A stretch of DNA of 9,796 nucleotides. It comes from Flavobacteriales bacterium UBA6165. GTDB taxonomy: Bacteria > Bacteroidota > Bacteroidia > Flavobacteriales_D > Crocinitomicaceae. Positions 1 to 7,888 of the stretch are shown piece after piece; the first letter of the stretch is position 1, and every line of letters starts with the position of its first letter. The stretch lies in NCBI GenBank assembly GCA_002422285.1, contig DIUF01000111.1, forward strand, positions 1 to 9,796, given 5' to 3'. The position numbers and the translations under genes are program-made. The notes under the pieces are model-generated. The model was not told the DNA's origin, did no database searches, and worked only from the letters and a program-made list of their open reading frames with translations.

Positions 1-1538
1 TTGGGTCTCGACACCAACTGACTTACCTTAACTTGTTGCGTTAAAGGTGAGCTGTCTCGTTCTACTAAAAAATCATTTATCAAATCCGGAGGCAAACCCT
101 CTGTCTTCGCAATTTTCAAAGCTCCACTTACTCGTACGGCCTTTTCCTCAAAAAAACGAAGCTGATCATCGTTAATCATGCCCAGTTCATGGCCCTTATG
201 CACAAGACGGAAATCCGCATTGTCTTGACGCAATAGAATTCGATACTCGGCACGTGAAGTAAACATACGATATGGCTCTTCCGTTCCCTTGGTAATCAAA
301 TCATCAATTAACACACCAATGTAGGCGTCATCGCGATTGAGAATAAAACTATCCAAATCATGAACCGCAGCGTGAGCATTCACACCAGCTATTAATCCTT
401 GACAAGCCGCTTCCTCATAGCCCGTTGTGCCATTAATTTGACCAGCGAAGAACAAGTTCTTCACCAATTTCGTTTCAAGTGTGTGCTTCAATTGTGTTGG
501 CGGGAAATAATCGTACTCAATGGCATAGCCAGGTCGAAACATTTTCGCGTTCTCAAACCCCGCTATTGAACGCAATGCTTTTTCTTGAACATCTTCCGGC
601 AAGGACGTGCTGAAGCCATTAACATAAATTTCCACAGTATCCCACCCTTCAGGCTCAACAAATATCTGATGCCTATCGCGCTCCTTAAAACGATTTATCT
701 TGTCTTCTATAGAAGGACAATAACGTGGCCCTGTAGATTGAATCGAGCCATTGAACATAGGGCTTCGATCAAAACCCTCTTCTAATAAAGCATGCGTGGT
801 TGGATTTGTGTAGGTGATATGACAAGAACGTTGCTTCATCAAAGGCTTAGTGTCCCAAAAGCTGAATTTCGCAGGATTCTCGTCACCAAACTGCTCCTCC
901 ATCAATGAATAATTCAACGAGCGGCCATCAATTCGAGGGGGCGTGCCCGTCTTCATCCTTCCGGACTCAAATCCAAACCCATGTAGAACCTCGGTAAGAC
1001 CATAAGAAGCCTTTTCCGCTGCTCTACCGCCGCCAAATTGTTTTTCGCCAATGTGAATCAACCCATTGAGAAAAGTTCCATTCGTTAGGACTAAGGCTTT
1101 CGCCATAAAATCCATGCCCATAGAAGTTCGAATACCAGAAATGCTCTCGCCATCAACAAGAACTTCAACAACCATGTCTTGCCAAAAATCTAGATTTGGT
1201 GTTGACTCCAAAAGAAGTCTCCATTCCCAAGCAAACATCATCCTGTCGTTTTGTGTTCTAGGAGACCACATGGCAGGCCCTTTACTGCGGTTGAGCATTC
1301 GAAACTGGATTGCACTCTTATCCGAAACAATACCCGAGCCACCACCTAGTGCATCAATCTCGCGCACAATTTGACCTTTAGCCACCCCACCCATGGCTGG
1401 ATTACACGACATCTGACCTATTACACCCATGTTGGCTGTAATCATCAAAACACTTGAGCCGCGTTTAGCAGCGGCCAAGGCGGCTTCGCAACCCGCGTGA
1501 CCCGCGCCAACAACAATAACATCGTAAATTTTTTTCAT
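1..1538 (-). CDS. mnmG: MnmG (GidA), tRNA uridine-5-carboxymethylaminomethyl modification enzyme, 3' end cut by window edge
   Basis: FAD-dependent enzyme that, with the GTPase MnmE, installs the (carboxymethyl)aminomethyl group on the wobble uridine of certain tRNAs in the cytoplasm. The start is ATG at 1536-1538 ([10 protein letters not shown]), and the frame stays open for 512 codons to the window edge. The family is about 620 aa, so roughly the last 110 residues, part of the C-terminal helical domain, are missing. Visible motifs: the FAD-binding GAGHAG loop at residues 11-16; [11 protein letters not shown] with Cys45; [10 protein letters not shown]; and [11 protein letters not shown] with Cys274. 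Cys45 and Cys274 match the two conserved cysteines of the family (E. coli Cys47 and Cys277). It lies 71 bp downstream of ybeY on the same strand. Its start codon is preceded directly by a parS-like palindrome, and a TATTTTTG box lies between two such sites, so it may be both co-transcribed with ybeY and separately initiated. Identity is very secure. Confidence 0.97.
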   Translation of the reverse strand, partial: MKKIYDVIVVGAGHAGCEAALAAAKRGSSVLMITANMGVIGQMSCNPAMGGVAKGQIVREIDALGGGSGIVSDKSAIQFRMLNRSKGPAMWSPRTQNDRMMFAWEWRLLLESTPNLDFWQDMVVEVLVDGESISGIRTSMGMDFMAKALVLTNGTFLNGLIHIGEKQFGGGRAAEKASYGLTEVLHGFGFESGRMKTGTPPRIDGRSLNYSLMEEQFGDENPAKFSFWDTKPLMKQRSCHITYTNPTTHALLEEGFDRSPMFNGSIQSTGPRYCPSIEDKINRFKERDRHQIFVEPEGWDTVEIYVNGFSTSLPEDVQEKALRSIAGFENAKMFRPGYAIEYDYFPPTQLKHTLETKLVKNLFFAGQINGTTGYEEAACQGLIAGVNAHAAVHDLDSFILNRDDAYIGVLIDDLITKGTEEPYRMFTSRAEYRILLRQDNADFRLVHKGHELGMINDDQLRFFEEKAVRVSGALKIAKTEGLPPDLINDFLVERDSSPLTQQVKVSQLVSRP

Positions 1539-1554
1539 GGTTTCACGTGAAACA
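1539..1554. promoter_or_regulatory. parS-like site 1 (ParB/Spo0J binding site)
   Basis: GGTTTCACGTGAAACA differs from the widely conserved chromosomal parS 16-mer TGTTTCACGTGAAACA only at the first base. The inner 14 bp (1540-1553) form a perfect palindrome. It abuts the mnmG start codon. The match is seen directly; binding by ParB is inferred, since no parA or parB lies in the window. Confidence 0.85.
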
Positions 1555-1563
1555 AAAGGAGCG

Positions 1564-1571
1564 CAAAAATA
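1564..1571 (-). promoter_or_regulatory. candidate mnmG promoter -7 box between the parS sites
   Basis: On the minus strand this reads TATTTTTG, a full match to the Bacteroidota -7 consensus TAnnTTTG. A good -33 TTG at the usual distance is not evident. Initiation here would give a leader of roughly 20 nt made mainly of parS site 1. The box match is seen; promoter activity is inferred. Confidence 0.45.
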
Positions 1572-1591
1572 CACATAGAGAACCAGTAAAT

Positions 1592-1607
1592 CGTTTCACG
1601 TGGAACA
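1592..1607. promoter_or_regulatory. parS-like site 2 (ParB/Spo0J binding site)
   Basis: CGTTTCACGTGGAACA; on the other strand this reads TGTTCCACGTGAAACG, one base from the B. subtilis-type parS TGTTCCACGTGAAACA. It begins 53 bp from site 1 (centre to centre), close to five helical turns, so the two sites lie on about the same DNA face. It ends 2 bp before the ybeY stop codon. Two near-consensus copies in 70 bp are very unlikely by chance. Confidence 0.82.
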
Positions 1608-1609
1608 AT

Positions 1610-2038
1610 TCACAAAAACGGATTACTCAAAACGGATAAAAAATGGTCTTCGGCAGCACGCATCTCCAAAGACTCGTCTTCTGACTTATCACCCAAACCA
1701 CATAAATGGAGTACGCCGTGCAAAACAACACGAAACAACTCAACGTGATATGCCGATCCATATAACTCAGAATTACTCATAACAGTGTCCACCGAAATGA
1801 TCAAATCACCGGAAACAACATCGCCATCACAATAATCGAAAGTGATAATATCTGTATAATAATCATGATCCAAATACTGATTATTCACCGCAAGGATATA
1901 GGCGTCTGAACAAAACACCAAGGAAATATCACCAAAATGCTTTCCCTTTGTGCTTAACAACTCAGAAATAGAATCCTCCAAAAACTCGGCTTGAACCTCA
2001 AAGGAAGCCACATCCTCGAACAAAACATCAACGGGCAT
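1610..2038 (-). CDS. ybeY: YbeY, endoribonuclease / rRNA maturation factor
   Basis: A 142-aa YbeY (UPF0054) protein, a metal-dependent factor needed for 16S rRNA 3' end maturation and ribosome quality control in the cytoplasm. The family block DHDYYTDIITFDY lies at residues 57-69, followed by SGDLIISVD (76-84) and the metal-binding segment HGVLHLCGLGDKSEDE (107-122). The first two ligands, His107 and His111, are present. The third position, usually His in HGxLHLxGYDH, is Asp117; I recall Asp here as common in Bacteroidota, so the protein need not be inactive. Length is normal for the phylum. The start overlaps the upstream ATPase gene by 11 bp, which implies translational coupling. The stop lies against parS-like site 2. 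Confidence 0.93.
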   Translation of the reverse strand: MPVDVLFEDVASFEVQAEFLEDSISELLSTKGKHFGDISLVFCSDAYILAVNNQYLDHDYYTDIITFDYCDGDVVSGDLIISVDTVMSNSELYGSAYHVELFRVVLHGVLHLCGLGDKSEDESLEMRAAEDHFLSVLSNPFL

Positions 2039-2444
2039 GCAAGTGGAATGTTAGGTAAACCTCATTGCCCTGATCATTGTTTGAAACCTCATCTGCCAGA
2101 GCACGCATAATGAAAAGCCCCCTACCACCAGGAACATCCAACAGGTCATCTGACAGTTCGGTGCTCAACAAATCATAGTCATAACCACGACCTTGGTCAC
2201 GAACAACAAACACAACAGAGGAATTCTGATGATAAACAGAAACGCTAATGGGCAATTGCTCATCACGATTGTTTCCGTGCACAAAAGCGTTATTCAAGGC
2301 CTCAGAAACACTTATAACAATATTAGACGTAAGCTCTTCATTGAGCGCCAATTCCTTTGCAACGTCATCAACGAAGCCATCCAAAAAAGTTAAGAAACCC
2401 TCAGAACCTTGTACCGAAGTTTCGCGTAACAATTCTCCAACCAT
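2028..2444 (-). CDS. Stand-alone GHKL ATPase domain protein (RsbW / anti-sigma-factor-like)
   Basis: A 138-aa single-domain HATPase of the RsbW/SpoIIAB type: cytoplasmic serine kinases that bind sigma factors or phosphorylate STAS-domain anti-anti-sigma partners. The Bergerat fold motifs are all visible: N-box SEALNNAFVHGN at 47-58 (Glu48, Asn52, His56), G1 box DQGRGYD at 83-89, and G2 box GGRGLFIMRALADEV at 106-120. No dimerisation/phosphoacceptor domain or sensor domain is present, so it is not a histidine kinase. No sigma factor or STAS partner is encoded in the window; its target is unknown. It sits 3 bp after the DUF4175 stop and overlaps ybeY, so it is the middle gene of a tight operon. 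Its name should stay general: the fold is certain, but the anti-sigma role is inferred from the family. Confidence 0.88.
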   Translation of the reverse strand: MVGELLRETSVQGSEGFLTFLDGFVDDVAKELALNEELTSNIVISVSEALNNAFVHGNNRDEQLPISVSVYHQNSSVVFVVRDQGRGYDYDLLSTELSDDLLDVPGGRGLFIMRALADEVSNNDQGNEVYLTFHLHAR

Positions 2445-2447
2445 ATA

Positions 2448-5400
2448 TCAATTTGATAATACTCGATTATAATACTGGAGCGCCATCTGTCTGTAATACG
2501 CATTCAGCCCAGGTGTCTGAACGCGTAATTGCTCGACTTCACGCTCTTTCTTTCTCTTATACTCATCAAAACGAATAAGGTTACGCTCATAATCGTCATT
2601 AGCAGGAGTTGATTGTCTAGACTCATCTAACTCACGCTCCATTAAGGCCTTTTCGCTTTCCAAAAGCCTAGTTAAAATCTCCTGCTGACGCTTAATTAAA
2701 TTCTGATAATTTCCGTTTACAAGATCACGCTCCTGCTTGTCCAACTCATCAATAAGCGGATTAAGAACATCTCCGCTACCGCTACCGTCTTTGTTCAACT
2801 CATTCCTCATCTCCTCCAGCTTCTTTCTCATCATCGCTTGCTCAGCCGCCATTCTCGCCACCTCCCCGGATGACATCCCAGGAATCGGCATGGGCGACCC
2901 TGACCCACCAGGAGAACCACTACCACCGGGATTCTGCTTGCCGTCTTGACCACCAGGGCTCATTCCGTTCTTCATTTGATCCATCTGTTTCTTGAGAGCA
3001 TCCTTCATGTTTCCCATCCCTTCACTAGGCTTCGAGCCTTTACCCCCAGGATTATCACAAGACCCATCACCACCCTCCATACCCTGCGTGTCTTGCTGCA
3101 TTTGTTCTAAAGCCTCATTGAGCATCAAAGCCAAATTATTATATGACGTCATAACGTATTGTTGATTAACCCCTGTTTCCCTTGCTCTTCGCTCATGCAT
3201 ATTTGGAGTAACATTCCTAAAATTCAAAGCAATTGTCTTTAGCTCCTGATCAACTAAAGAGCCTAAATTCGGTACACGCTCTACAAGGGCAACCAAACTA
3301 TCTCGAACAACTGCATGGTCATCCATGATTTTTCTTTGTTCTCGCGTCAAACGCGTATAGGTTGGGTCCGAGACTTGCGTTTTTTGCATCTCTAACATCA
3401 CTCGTTCTTGATCAAAAGACAACCTCATTAAATTGAAAAGTATAGACCGCAAAGTATCAATATCTTCACCCTTTTCCTTCTTCTTTTGAGCATCCATTTG
3501 CGCCTTCATGCTGTTTTTCATCTTCTGCATCTTGTCAGCAGCGTTTTTTTGAGGATCATTAGCCTTACTGTCCTTCCCCTTTTCCAACTTGTCCTTGGCG
3601 TCATTCATGTCGTTCTCAATCTCATCTCTCAAATCATCCAAGAAATCCAAATCCATTGGGCGCTTCAGATCTTCATTTTTATCACGAATCTCATCTAACT
3701 CTTCCATCAACTTCTGAAAATCCTCATTTAATTTATCCTGCAACTCTTTTTCGTTTGAGCCCATCTCCTTAGACAAATCATCTTGACGCTTTTGCAATTC
3801 ATCTAAATCACCCAAGGCCTTTTCTATACGTTCCTCAACCTCCATACGCTTGAGCATCTCCATGGTTCGGTCCAATTGGTTCATCATTTGCTCATTCGTC
3901 AACTCAAAGTCCTTCATCAACTCCTCCATCTGCAATTGATTGTTTTGCTGCATGAGTTCTTGCATTTTCTGAAGTAAATCACGTAACTCATCATCCATGA
4001 GTTGTTCAAACAGCTTATTAAGCTCTTCTTGCTTCTTCAATAATTCCTCATCCACCTGGTCGAAACGCTTTTGGTCTTCGATAGTTTGATTCAGATTTTC
4101 CATTTCCGTCTGCATCATTTGTTGCAGTTGCATTTGTTGCAGCTGAAGACGCTCCAACATTTCCTGTTTCTTCCAAGCGGGCACATTTCTATTCAAATTG
4201 GCCTTCCTGAACTCATCCATTGAGCGCTGGAAACGCAACATTTCCTTTTGCACATCTGAAACCCCGGCTTGCGCATTTTGAATAGCCTCATTACGTTGAT
4301 CGGCCAATTCCTCAGAACTCGGCACCCTATACTCATACCTAGTGCTCAATGAGCGCTTGGGGCCGTTTACGCCGTCATTATCATACACCTCGAAAAAATA
4401 GTTCACCACGTCACCAGAACGCAAACCAAGATTATTAATATCAAGCATATGATAAAAAACACCGCCCATTCTCATCATTGGAGGAATTGGAACACGAATC
4501 ACATTAAGCTTTCCTTCAGCGGTTCTAGTTTCTATTATAAAATTCAAAGCACTGACGCCATAATCATCCCGTGCCTCCCCGTTAAAGAAAAACAAACGTG
4601 TGTTCACAGAATCCGATGAACGCCTTACATCAATGGATGGGTACAAATCGGGAATAACGTCAACACGTTTTTCAACAGTCACATCAACACCACTATACTT
4701 GTTCTTCCAATTGAATAAGACGTCCTGAGAAGACATAAATCGATACTCAATATTTATTCCCGATGATACGCGAAAAACAGAGTCTACAAACTTAACACTC
4801 CCTTCCTGAGCGTTTTTTAACAGGCCCTTGAACCGAACCTTTGTGCCTTGAGGGACAGCAAGCATAACAGGATTATCAATAGATTCCGTTGGGCGACCTA
4901 AATAACTAGGATAAATTAAATCCACAGACAAACCAGATAAAACCGAACTTCCAAAAACAGGTAATTCGAATGAACCAGAGATAAAATCTGCAGCCACAAA
5001 ATGAAACCTCAAATTTTCACGAAGCTTTGGCACAACGAACGAATACTCATTCTTGCCGACCTCCTTCATCAAAAAGCGTCCGTAATTCGATTGTAAAAAC
5101 ACTTTACCCGGAATATCCTCTCCTTTAAGCTTAACCCTCAATTCCACATCAGAACCCTCTTCAACAGCACTCAAATCATTCATTAAAACGAAATCAAACG
5201 GAGCCTCAGGTAAATAAATAGCGGAATAATTTAAAATTCTCTCAGAACCTGATGTGATGATCTTAGGATTAGTCAAAAGCAAAACCAAAAAAACCATTAT
5301 CACAGGAAACAAAAACCACAAGTAACGTTTATTCTCTCTCAAATCGATGGCCGTTGAAAAAGGCTTCCGCGTTAATTCGATTGATTTCTGTTCAATCGCC

Positions 5401-5774
5401 GCAATAGCCAAACTGTTGTCCCTAAAACCAGCCAATTGCAAAGTATTCAAGACCTTGTCCTCAATACCTGGAATTAAGTTGCCTATCATTTTACTCGCTT
5501 CCTCGTAAGACAAGCGCCGACCAACTTTATTAATCTTCAACAGGGGATTGAGAATAAAAAACCAAAACGAGAAACAGACAATAAATAAAAAAGAAAATAA
5601 CAATAAGGCGCGAAAACCAGAAGATAGCAAAGCGAAATATTCAATATTTACAAACAGTAAAAACACACCAATGGTCAAGGCTAAAAACAATAAACCACCG
5701 CGAATCAAACGATTCACGTAAAACTTTTTTATAAAATCTTCTATCCTCTCAAGAAGTTGCGCAAAACCAATCAT
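2448..5774 (-). CDS. DUF4175-like large membrane-anchored coiled-coil protein
   Basis: An 1108-aa protein resembling the DUF4175 family; function unknown. The N-terminus has two hydrophobic segments (about 26-48 and 54-75) and a third at 151-168, so it is probably in the inner membrane. Residues 170-480 are beta-rich, with Ig/fibronectin-like strand patterns, and are probably periplasmic. From about 485 to 770 the chain is strongly helical and coiled-coil, rich in Gln, Met, Glu, Lys and Asp, with repeated MQ/LQQMQ and ELxxL runs. A more ordered helical part (771-895) follows, then a Gly/Ser/Pro linker at 899-970 and a charged helical C-terminus. There is no signal peptidase site and no catalytic motif that I recognise. 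It is the first gene of the operon with the RsbW-like ATPase, ybeY and mnmG, and is divergent from gltX. The start ATG precedes the first hydrophobic segment by a plausible amphipathic stretch. The family call comes from architecture and gene context, not from a search. Confidence 0.82.
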   Translation of the reverse strand: MIGFAQLLERIEDFIKKFYVNRLIRGGLLFLALTIGVFLLFVNIEYFALLSSGFRALLLFSFLFIVCFSFWFFILNPLLKINKVGRRLSYEEASKMIGNLIPGIEDKVLNTLQLAGFRDNSLAIAAIEQKSIELTRKPFSTAIDLRENKRYLWFLFPVIMVFLVLLLTNPKIITSGSERILNYSAIYLPEAPFDFVLMNDLSAVEEGSDVELRVKLKGEDIPGKVFLQSNYGRFLMKEVGKNEYSFVVPKLRENLRFHFVAADFISGSFELPVFGSSVLSGLSVDLIYPSYLGRPTESIDNPVMLAVPQGTKVRFKGLLKNAQEGSVKFVDSVFRVSSGINIEYRFMSSQDVLFNWKNKYSGVDVTVEKRVDVIPDLYPSIDVRRSSDSVNTRLFFFNGEARDDYGVSALNFIIETRTAEGKLNVIRVPIPPMMRMGGVFYHMLDINNLGLRSGDVVNYFFEVYDNDGVNGPKRSLSTRYEYRVPSSEELADQRNEAIQNAQAGVSDVQKEMLRFQRSMDEFRKANLNRNVPAWKKQEMLERLQLQQMQLQQMMQTEMENLNQTIEDQKRFDQVDEELLKKQEELNKLFEQLMDDELRDLLQKMQELMQQNNQLQMEELMKDFELTNEQMMNQLDRTMEMLKRMEVEERIEKALGDLDELQKRQDDLSKEMGSNEKELQDKLNEDFQKLMEELDEIRDKNEDLKRPMDLDFLDDLRDEIENDMNDAKDKLEKGKDSKANDPQKNAADKMQKMKNSMKAQMDAQKKKEKGEDIDTLRSILFNLMRLSFDQERVMLEMQKTQVSDPTYTRLTREQRKIMDDHAVVRDSLVALVERVPNLGSLVDQELKTIALNFRNVTPNMHERRARETGVNQQYVMTSYNNLALMLNEALEQMQQDTQGMEGGDGSCDNPGGKGSKPSEGMGNMKDALKKQMDQMKNGMSPGGQDGKQNPGGSGSPGGSGSPMPIPGMSSGEVARMAAEQAMMRKKLEEMRNELNKDGSGSGDVLNPLIDELDKQERDLVNGNYQNLIKRQQEILTRLLESEKALMERELDESRQSTPANDDYERNLIRFDEYKRKKEREVEQLRVQTPGLNAYYRQMALQYYNRVLSN

Positions 5775-5795
5775 AAACTCTGTTGTTAGAACCTA

Positions 5796-5823
5796 CTAAA
5801 TTAGATAAAACGAATAACACCAA
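5796..5823 (-). promoter_or_regulatory. candidate promoter of the DUF4175-ATPase-ybeY operon
   Basis: On the minus strand TTG (5821-5823) is followed after 17 bp by TAATTTAG (5796-5803), one base from the Bacteroidota TAnnTTTG -7 box. It would give a leader of about 15-20 nt before the ATG at 5774. The 129-bp region 5775-5903 otherwise holds only the divergent gltX promoter. Moderate support. Confidence 0.4.
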
Positions 5824-5885
5824 CGATTTATTAGCAAAAATCATACAAAAAGAAGATCAGATAAAATTAAGCAGACCAAAAGCAT

Positions 5886-5893
5886 TAATTTTG
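5886..5893 (+). promoter_or_regulatory. candidate gltX promoter -7 box
   Basis: TAATTTTG matches TAnnTTTG fully and is followed by CAG, the same local sequence (TTAATTTTGCA) as before the barrel gene at 8215. No clear -33 TTG is seen 17-20 bp upstream. It lies only 10 bp before the ATG, so the transcript would be nearly leaderless. Confidence 0.45.
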
Positions 5894-5903
5894 CAGAAAA
5901 AAA

Positions 5904-7421
5904 ATGAACCAACCCATTCGCGTAAGGTTTGCTCCCTCACCAACAGGACCACTGCATATAGGTGGAGTAAGAACAGCACTCTATAACTTTTTATTTGCCA
6001 AGAAAAACAATGGCGCATTCATCCTTCGAATAGAAGATACAGACCAAACGCGACTTGTTGAGGGAGCAACTGCATACATACTAGACTCGTTAAAATGGTG
6101 TGGTATAATGCCTGATGAGGGTCCAGAAGTGGGTGGGGACTATGGTCCATATGTACAATCCGAGAGAAAAGAAATTTACCAAAAATACATACACGAACTC
6201 ATTGCAAGCGGTCATGCATACTACGCTTTCGACACACAAGCAGAAATTGAGCAAAAGAGGGCATCGGAAAAAGAAAACGGCAACGCCAACTGGCAATATG
6301 ACGCATCAACCAGGATGCAAATGAGAAACAGCTTAACACTTGGGGAAAATCAAACGGCAGAACTAATAGCCTCTGGTGCTTCTTTCACTATAAGAGCCAA
6401 AATAGAACCTAACCACACCATTGTTTTTACAGACATTATACGTGGAAAAGTGTCTGTTAATAGTGAGGTTCTGGATGATAAGGTTCTATTCAAAAGCGAT
6501 GGGCTACCGACCTACCATTTCGCTAACATCATAGACGACCATTTGATGAAAATCAGCCATGTCATTCGCGGTGAAGAATGGTTGCCATCGACGGCATTGC
6601 ACACACTACTCTACTCCTTTTTCGGCTGGGATGCTCCACTATTCTCTCACCTACCACTCATTTTGAAACCCGATGGTAAAGGAAAACTGTCCAAAAGAGA
6701 CGGTGACAAAATGGGCTTCCCAGTTTTCCCTTTAAACTGGCAAAGTGCTGATGGCGAAACCTACACAGGCTTTAGAGAACAAGGGTATTTACCTGAGGCT
6801 TTCATTAACATGTTGGCGTTATTGGGTTGGAATCCTGGTACCGAACAAGAGCTATTTGGCCTCAGTGAGTTAGAAGAAATATTTAGTCTAGAAAAAGTGA
6901 ACAAGTCTGGTGCGCGTTTCGACCCCGACAAAACAAAATGGTTTCAACAACAACATCTCAAAACTCAGAGTAATGCTACAATTCTGAACAGCATAAAATA
7001 TTCGTTACCACCGAACCAATACACAGAACTACAACTGGAGTCCATTTGTGGTTTGATGAAAGAACGTGTTGTTTTCGCCAACGACATTGTGAGGGAAGCA
7101 CCTTACTTCTTCACAGAGATTAACGAATATGACACAAAAACAATTGAGAAAAAATGGAAAGACAATAGCGCTGAACTTTTACAGGCATTGTTGTCAGATT
7201 TTAACCAAATTGGTGATTTCACAGCACACAATATTGAAGTATGCTTCCATGAATTCATTAACAAGCGAGAAATCGGACTAGGACAGCTTATGCCTGTATT
7301 GCGCCTCTCACTCACGGGGCTTGGTAATGGACCGCAAATTTTCGAAATAGCTGCTGTTTTAGGAAAAAGCGAGGTACATAAAAGAATAGAAAAAGCCATC
7401 TCACAGATTTCAATCGCATGA
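5904..7421 (+). CDS. gltX: Glutamyl-tRNA synthetase
   Basis: A 505-aa class I aminoacyl-tRNA synthetase that charges tRNA-Glu with glutamate using ATP, in the cytoplasm. The N-terminus reads IRVRFAPSPTGPLHIGG, with the HIGH-type signature HIGG at residues 18-21. LRIEDTDQ follows, then the catalytic-fold block DGLPTYHFANIIDDHLMKISHVIRGEEW, cut here into named parts: DGLPTYHFA and HVIRGEEW. The KMSKS loop is KLSKR at 261-265. The C-terminal anticodon-binding helical domain is complete (GQLMPVLRLSLTG near the end). Length agrees with Bacteroidota GltX. The start ATG at 5904 places the Rossmann strand at the expected distance. Whether it also charges tRNA-Gln cannot be told from the window. The stop overlaps the folB start (ATGA), so the two are co-translated. 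Confidence 0.97.
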   Translation: MNQPIRVRFAPSPTGPLHIGGVRTALYNFLFAKKNNGAFILRIEDTDQTRLVEGATAYILDSLKWCGIMPDEGPEVGGDYGPYVQSERKEIYQKYIHELIASGHAYYAFDTQAEIEQKRASEKENGNANWQYDASTRMQMRNSLTLGENQTAELIASGASFTIRAKIEPNHTIVFTDIIRGKVSVNSEVLDDKVLFKSDGLPTYHFANIIDDHLMKISHVIRGEEWLPSTALHTLLYSFFGWDAPLFSHLPLILKPDGKGKLSKRDGDKMGFPVFPLNWQSADGETYTGFREQGYLPEAFINMLALLGWNPGTEQELFGLSELEEIFSLEKVNKSGARFDPDKTKWFQQQHLKTQSNATILNSIKYSLPPNQYTELQLESICGLMKERVVFANDIVREAPYFFTEINEYDTKTIEKKWKDNSAELLQALLSDFNQIGDFTAHNIEVCFHEFINKREIGLGQLMPVLRLSLTGLGNGPQIFEIAAVLGKSEVHKRIEKAISQISIA

Positions 7422-7780
7422 AAAAACACATCATCGAAGTAAATCAAATCCGTTTATATGCCAATCACGGATGCTTACCTGAAGAAGCCATGATAGGTTC
7501 AAAGTACACCGTAGATGTATTCATAGAAACTGACTTTAGCAAATCAACAGAAACCGACGACTTAATTGACACCGTTGATTATGTAATTATAAATCAGATT
7601 GTTAAAAACGAAATGGCAATCCGATCAAGGCTATTAGAACAAGTAGCACAAAGAATTGTAGTCGCATCCAAAAAGGCCTGTCCAGAAATTCAACTAATTC
7701 GCGTAAAAATTTCAAAATTGTGTCCACCAATCAACGGTGATGTACAAGATGTATCAATAATTATAGAAGAGGCTTGGTAG
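7418..7780 (+). CDS. folB: Dihydroneopterin aldolase
   Basis: A 120-aa FolB, which converts 7,8-dihydroneopterin to 6-hydroxymethyl-7,8-dihydropterin and glycolaldehyde in folate synthesis. Family features visible: ANHGCLPEEAMIG at 15-27 (HG followed by the pterin-binding Glu), DTVDYVIIN at 51-59 (active-site Tyr55), RLLEQVAQRIV at 71-81, and RVKISKLCPPI at 95-105 with the catalytic Lys100 equivalent. Length is typical of the family. It begins within the gltX stop codon (ATGA overlap), indicating an operon with gltX. No terminator is seen between folB and the tRNA 37 bp downstream, and the tRNA promoter overlaps the folB 3' end. Confidence 0.93.
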   Translation: MKKHIIEVNQIRLYANHGCLPEEAMIGSKYTVDVFIETDFSKSTETDDLIDTVDYVIINQIVKNEMAIRSRLLEQVAQRIVVASKKACPEIQLIRVKISKLCPPINGDVQDVSIIIEEAW

Positions 7781-7803
7781 TAAAGCATTTTTTTATATTT
7801 TTG
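7774..7803 (+). promoter_or_regulatory. candidate promoter of tRNA-Cys
   Basis: TTG (7774-7776), a 19-bp spacer, and TATTTTTG (7796-7803) fit the Bacteroidota -33/-7 pattern well. The predicted start falls around 7808-7811, giving a leader of about 10 nt. The -33 element lies inside the last codons of folB. Confidence 0.6.
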
Positions 7804-7817
7804 TCGACCCTATAAAG

Positions 7818-7888
7818 GGTCCTGTGGCCGAGTGGCTAGGCAATGGTCTGCAAAACCATGTACAGCGGTTCGAATCCGCTCGGGACCT
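7818..7888 (+). tRNA. tRNA-Cys (anticodon GCA)
   Basis: A 71-nt tRNA without encoded CCA. The acceptor stem pairs GGTCCTG with CGGGACC (one G-T pair). The anticodon stem ATGGT/ACCAT encloses the loop CTGCAAA, giving GCA. The T-arm is AGCGG TTCGAAT CCGCT. The discriminator base is T (7888), as expected for tRNA-Cys. The D-arm region GTGGCCGAGTGGCTAGGC is normal. A strong terminator follows 9 nt later. Confidence 0.96.

Noticed and set aside
585..1374. Plus-strand ORFs of 66 and 102 codons inside the mnmG region
   Set aside because: They lie fully antisense to a well-conserved mnmG frame, have no family features, and reflect the codon pattern of the opposite strand.
2193..3698. Several plus-strand ORFs of 66-74 codons opposite the ATPase and DUF4175 genes
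   Set aside because: Antisense shadows with no recognisable domain or promoter.
2448..5774. SMC- or motor-like ATPase suggested by the long coiled coil
   Set aside because: No Walker A or B motif or hinge is present, and the N-terminus has membrane segments.
5783..5986. 67-codon plus-strand ORF across the divergent intergenic region into gltX
   Set aside because: It overlaps gltX out of frame, and its sequence inside gltX is only a frame-shifted reading of the conserved N-terminus.
7103..7447. 114-codon minus-strand ORF opposite the gltX 3' end and folB start
   Set aside because: Antisense to two secure genes in an operon; no motif of its own.
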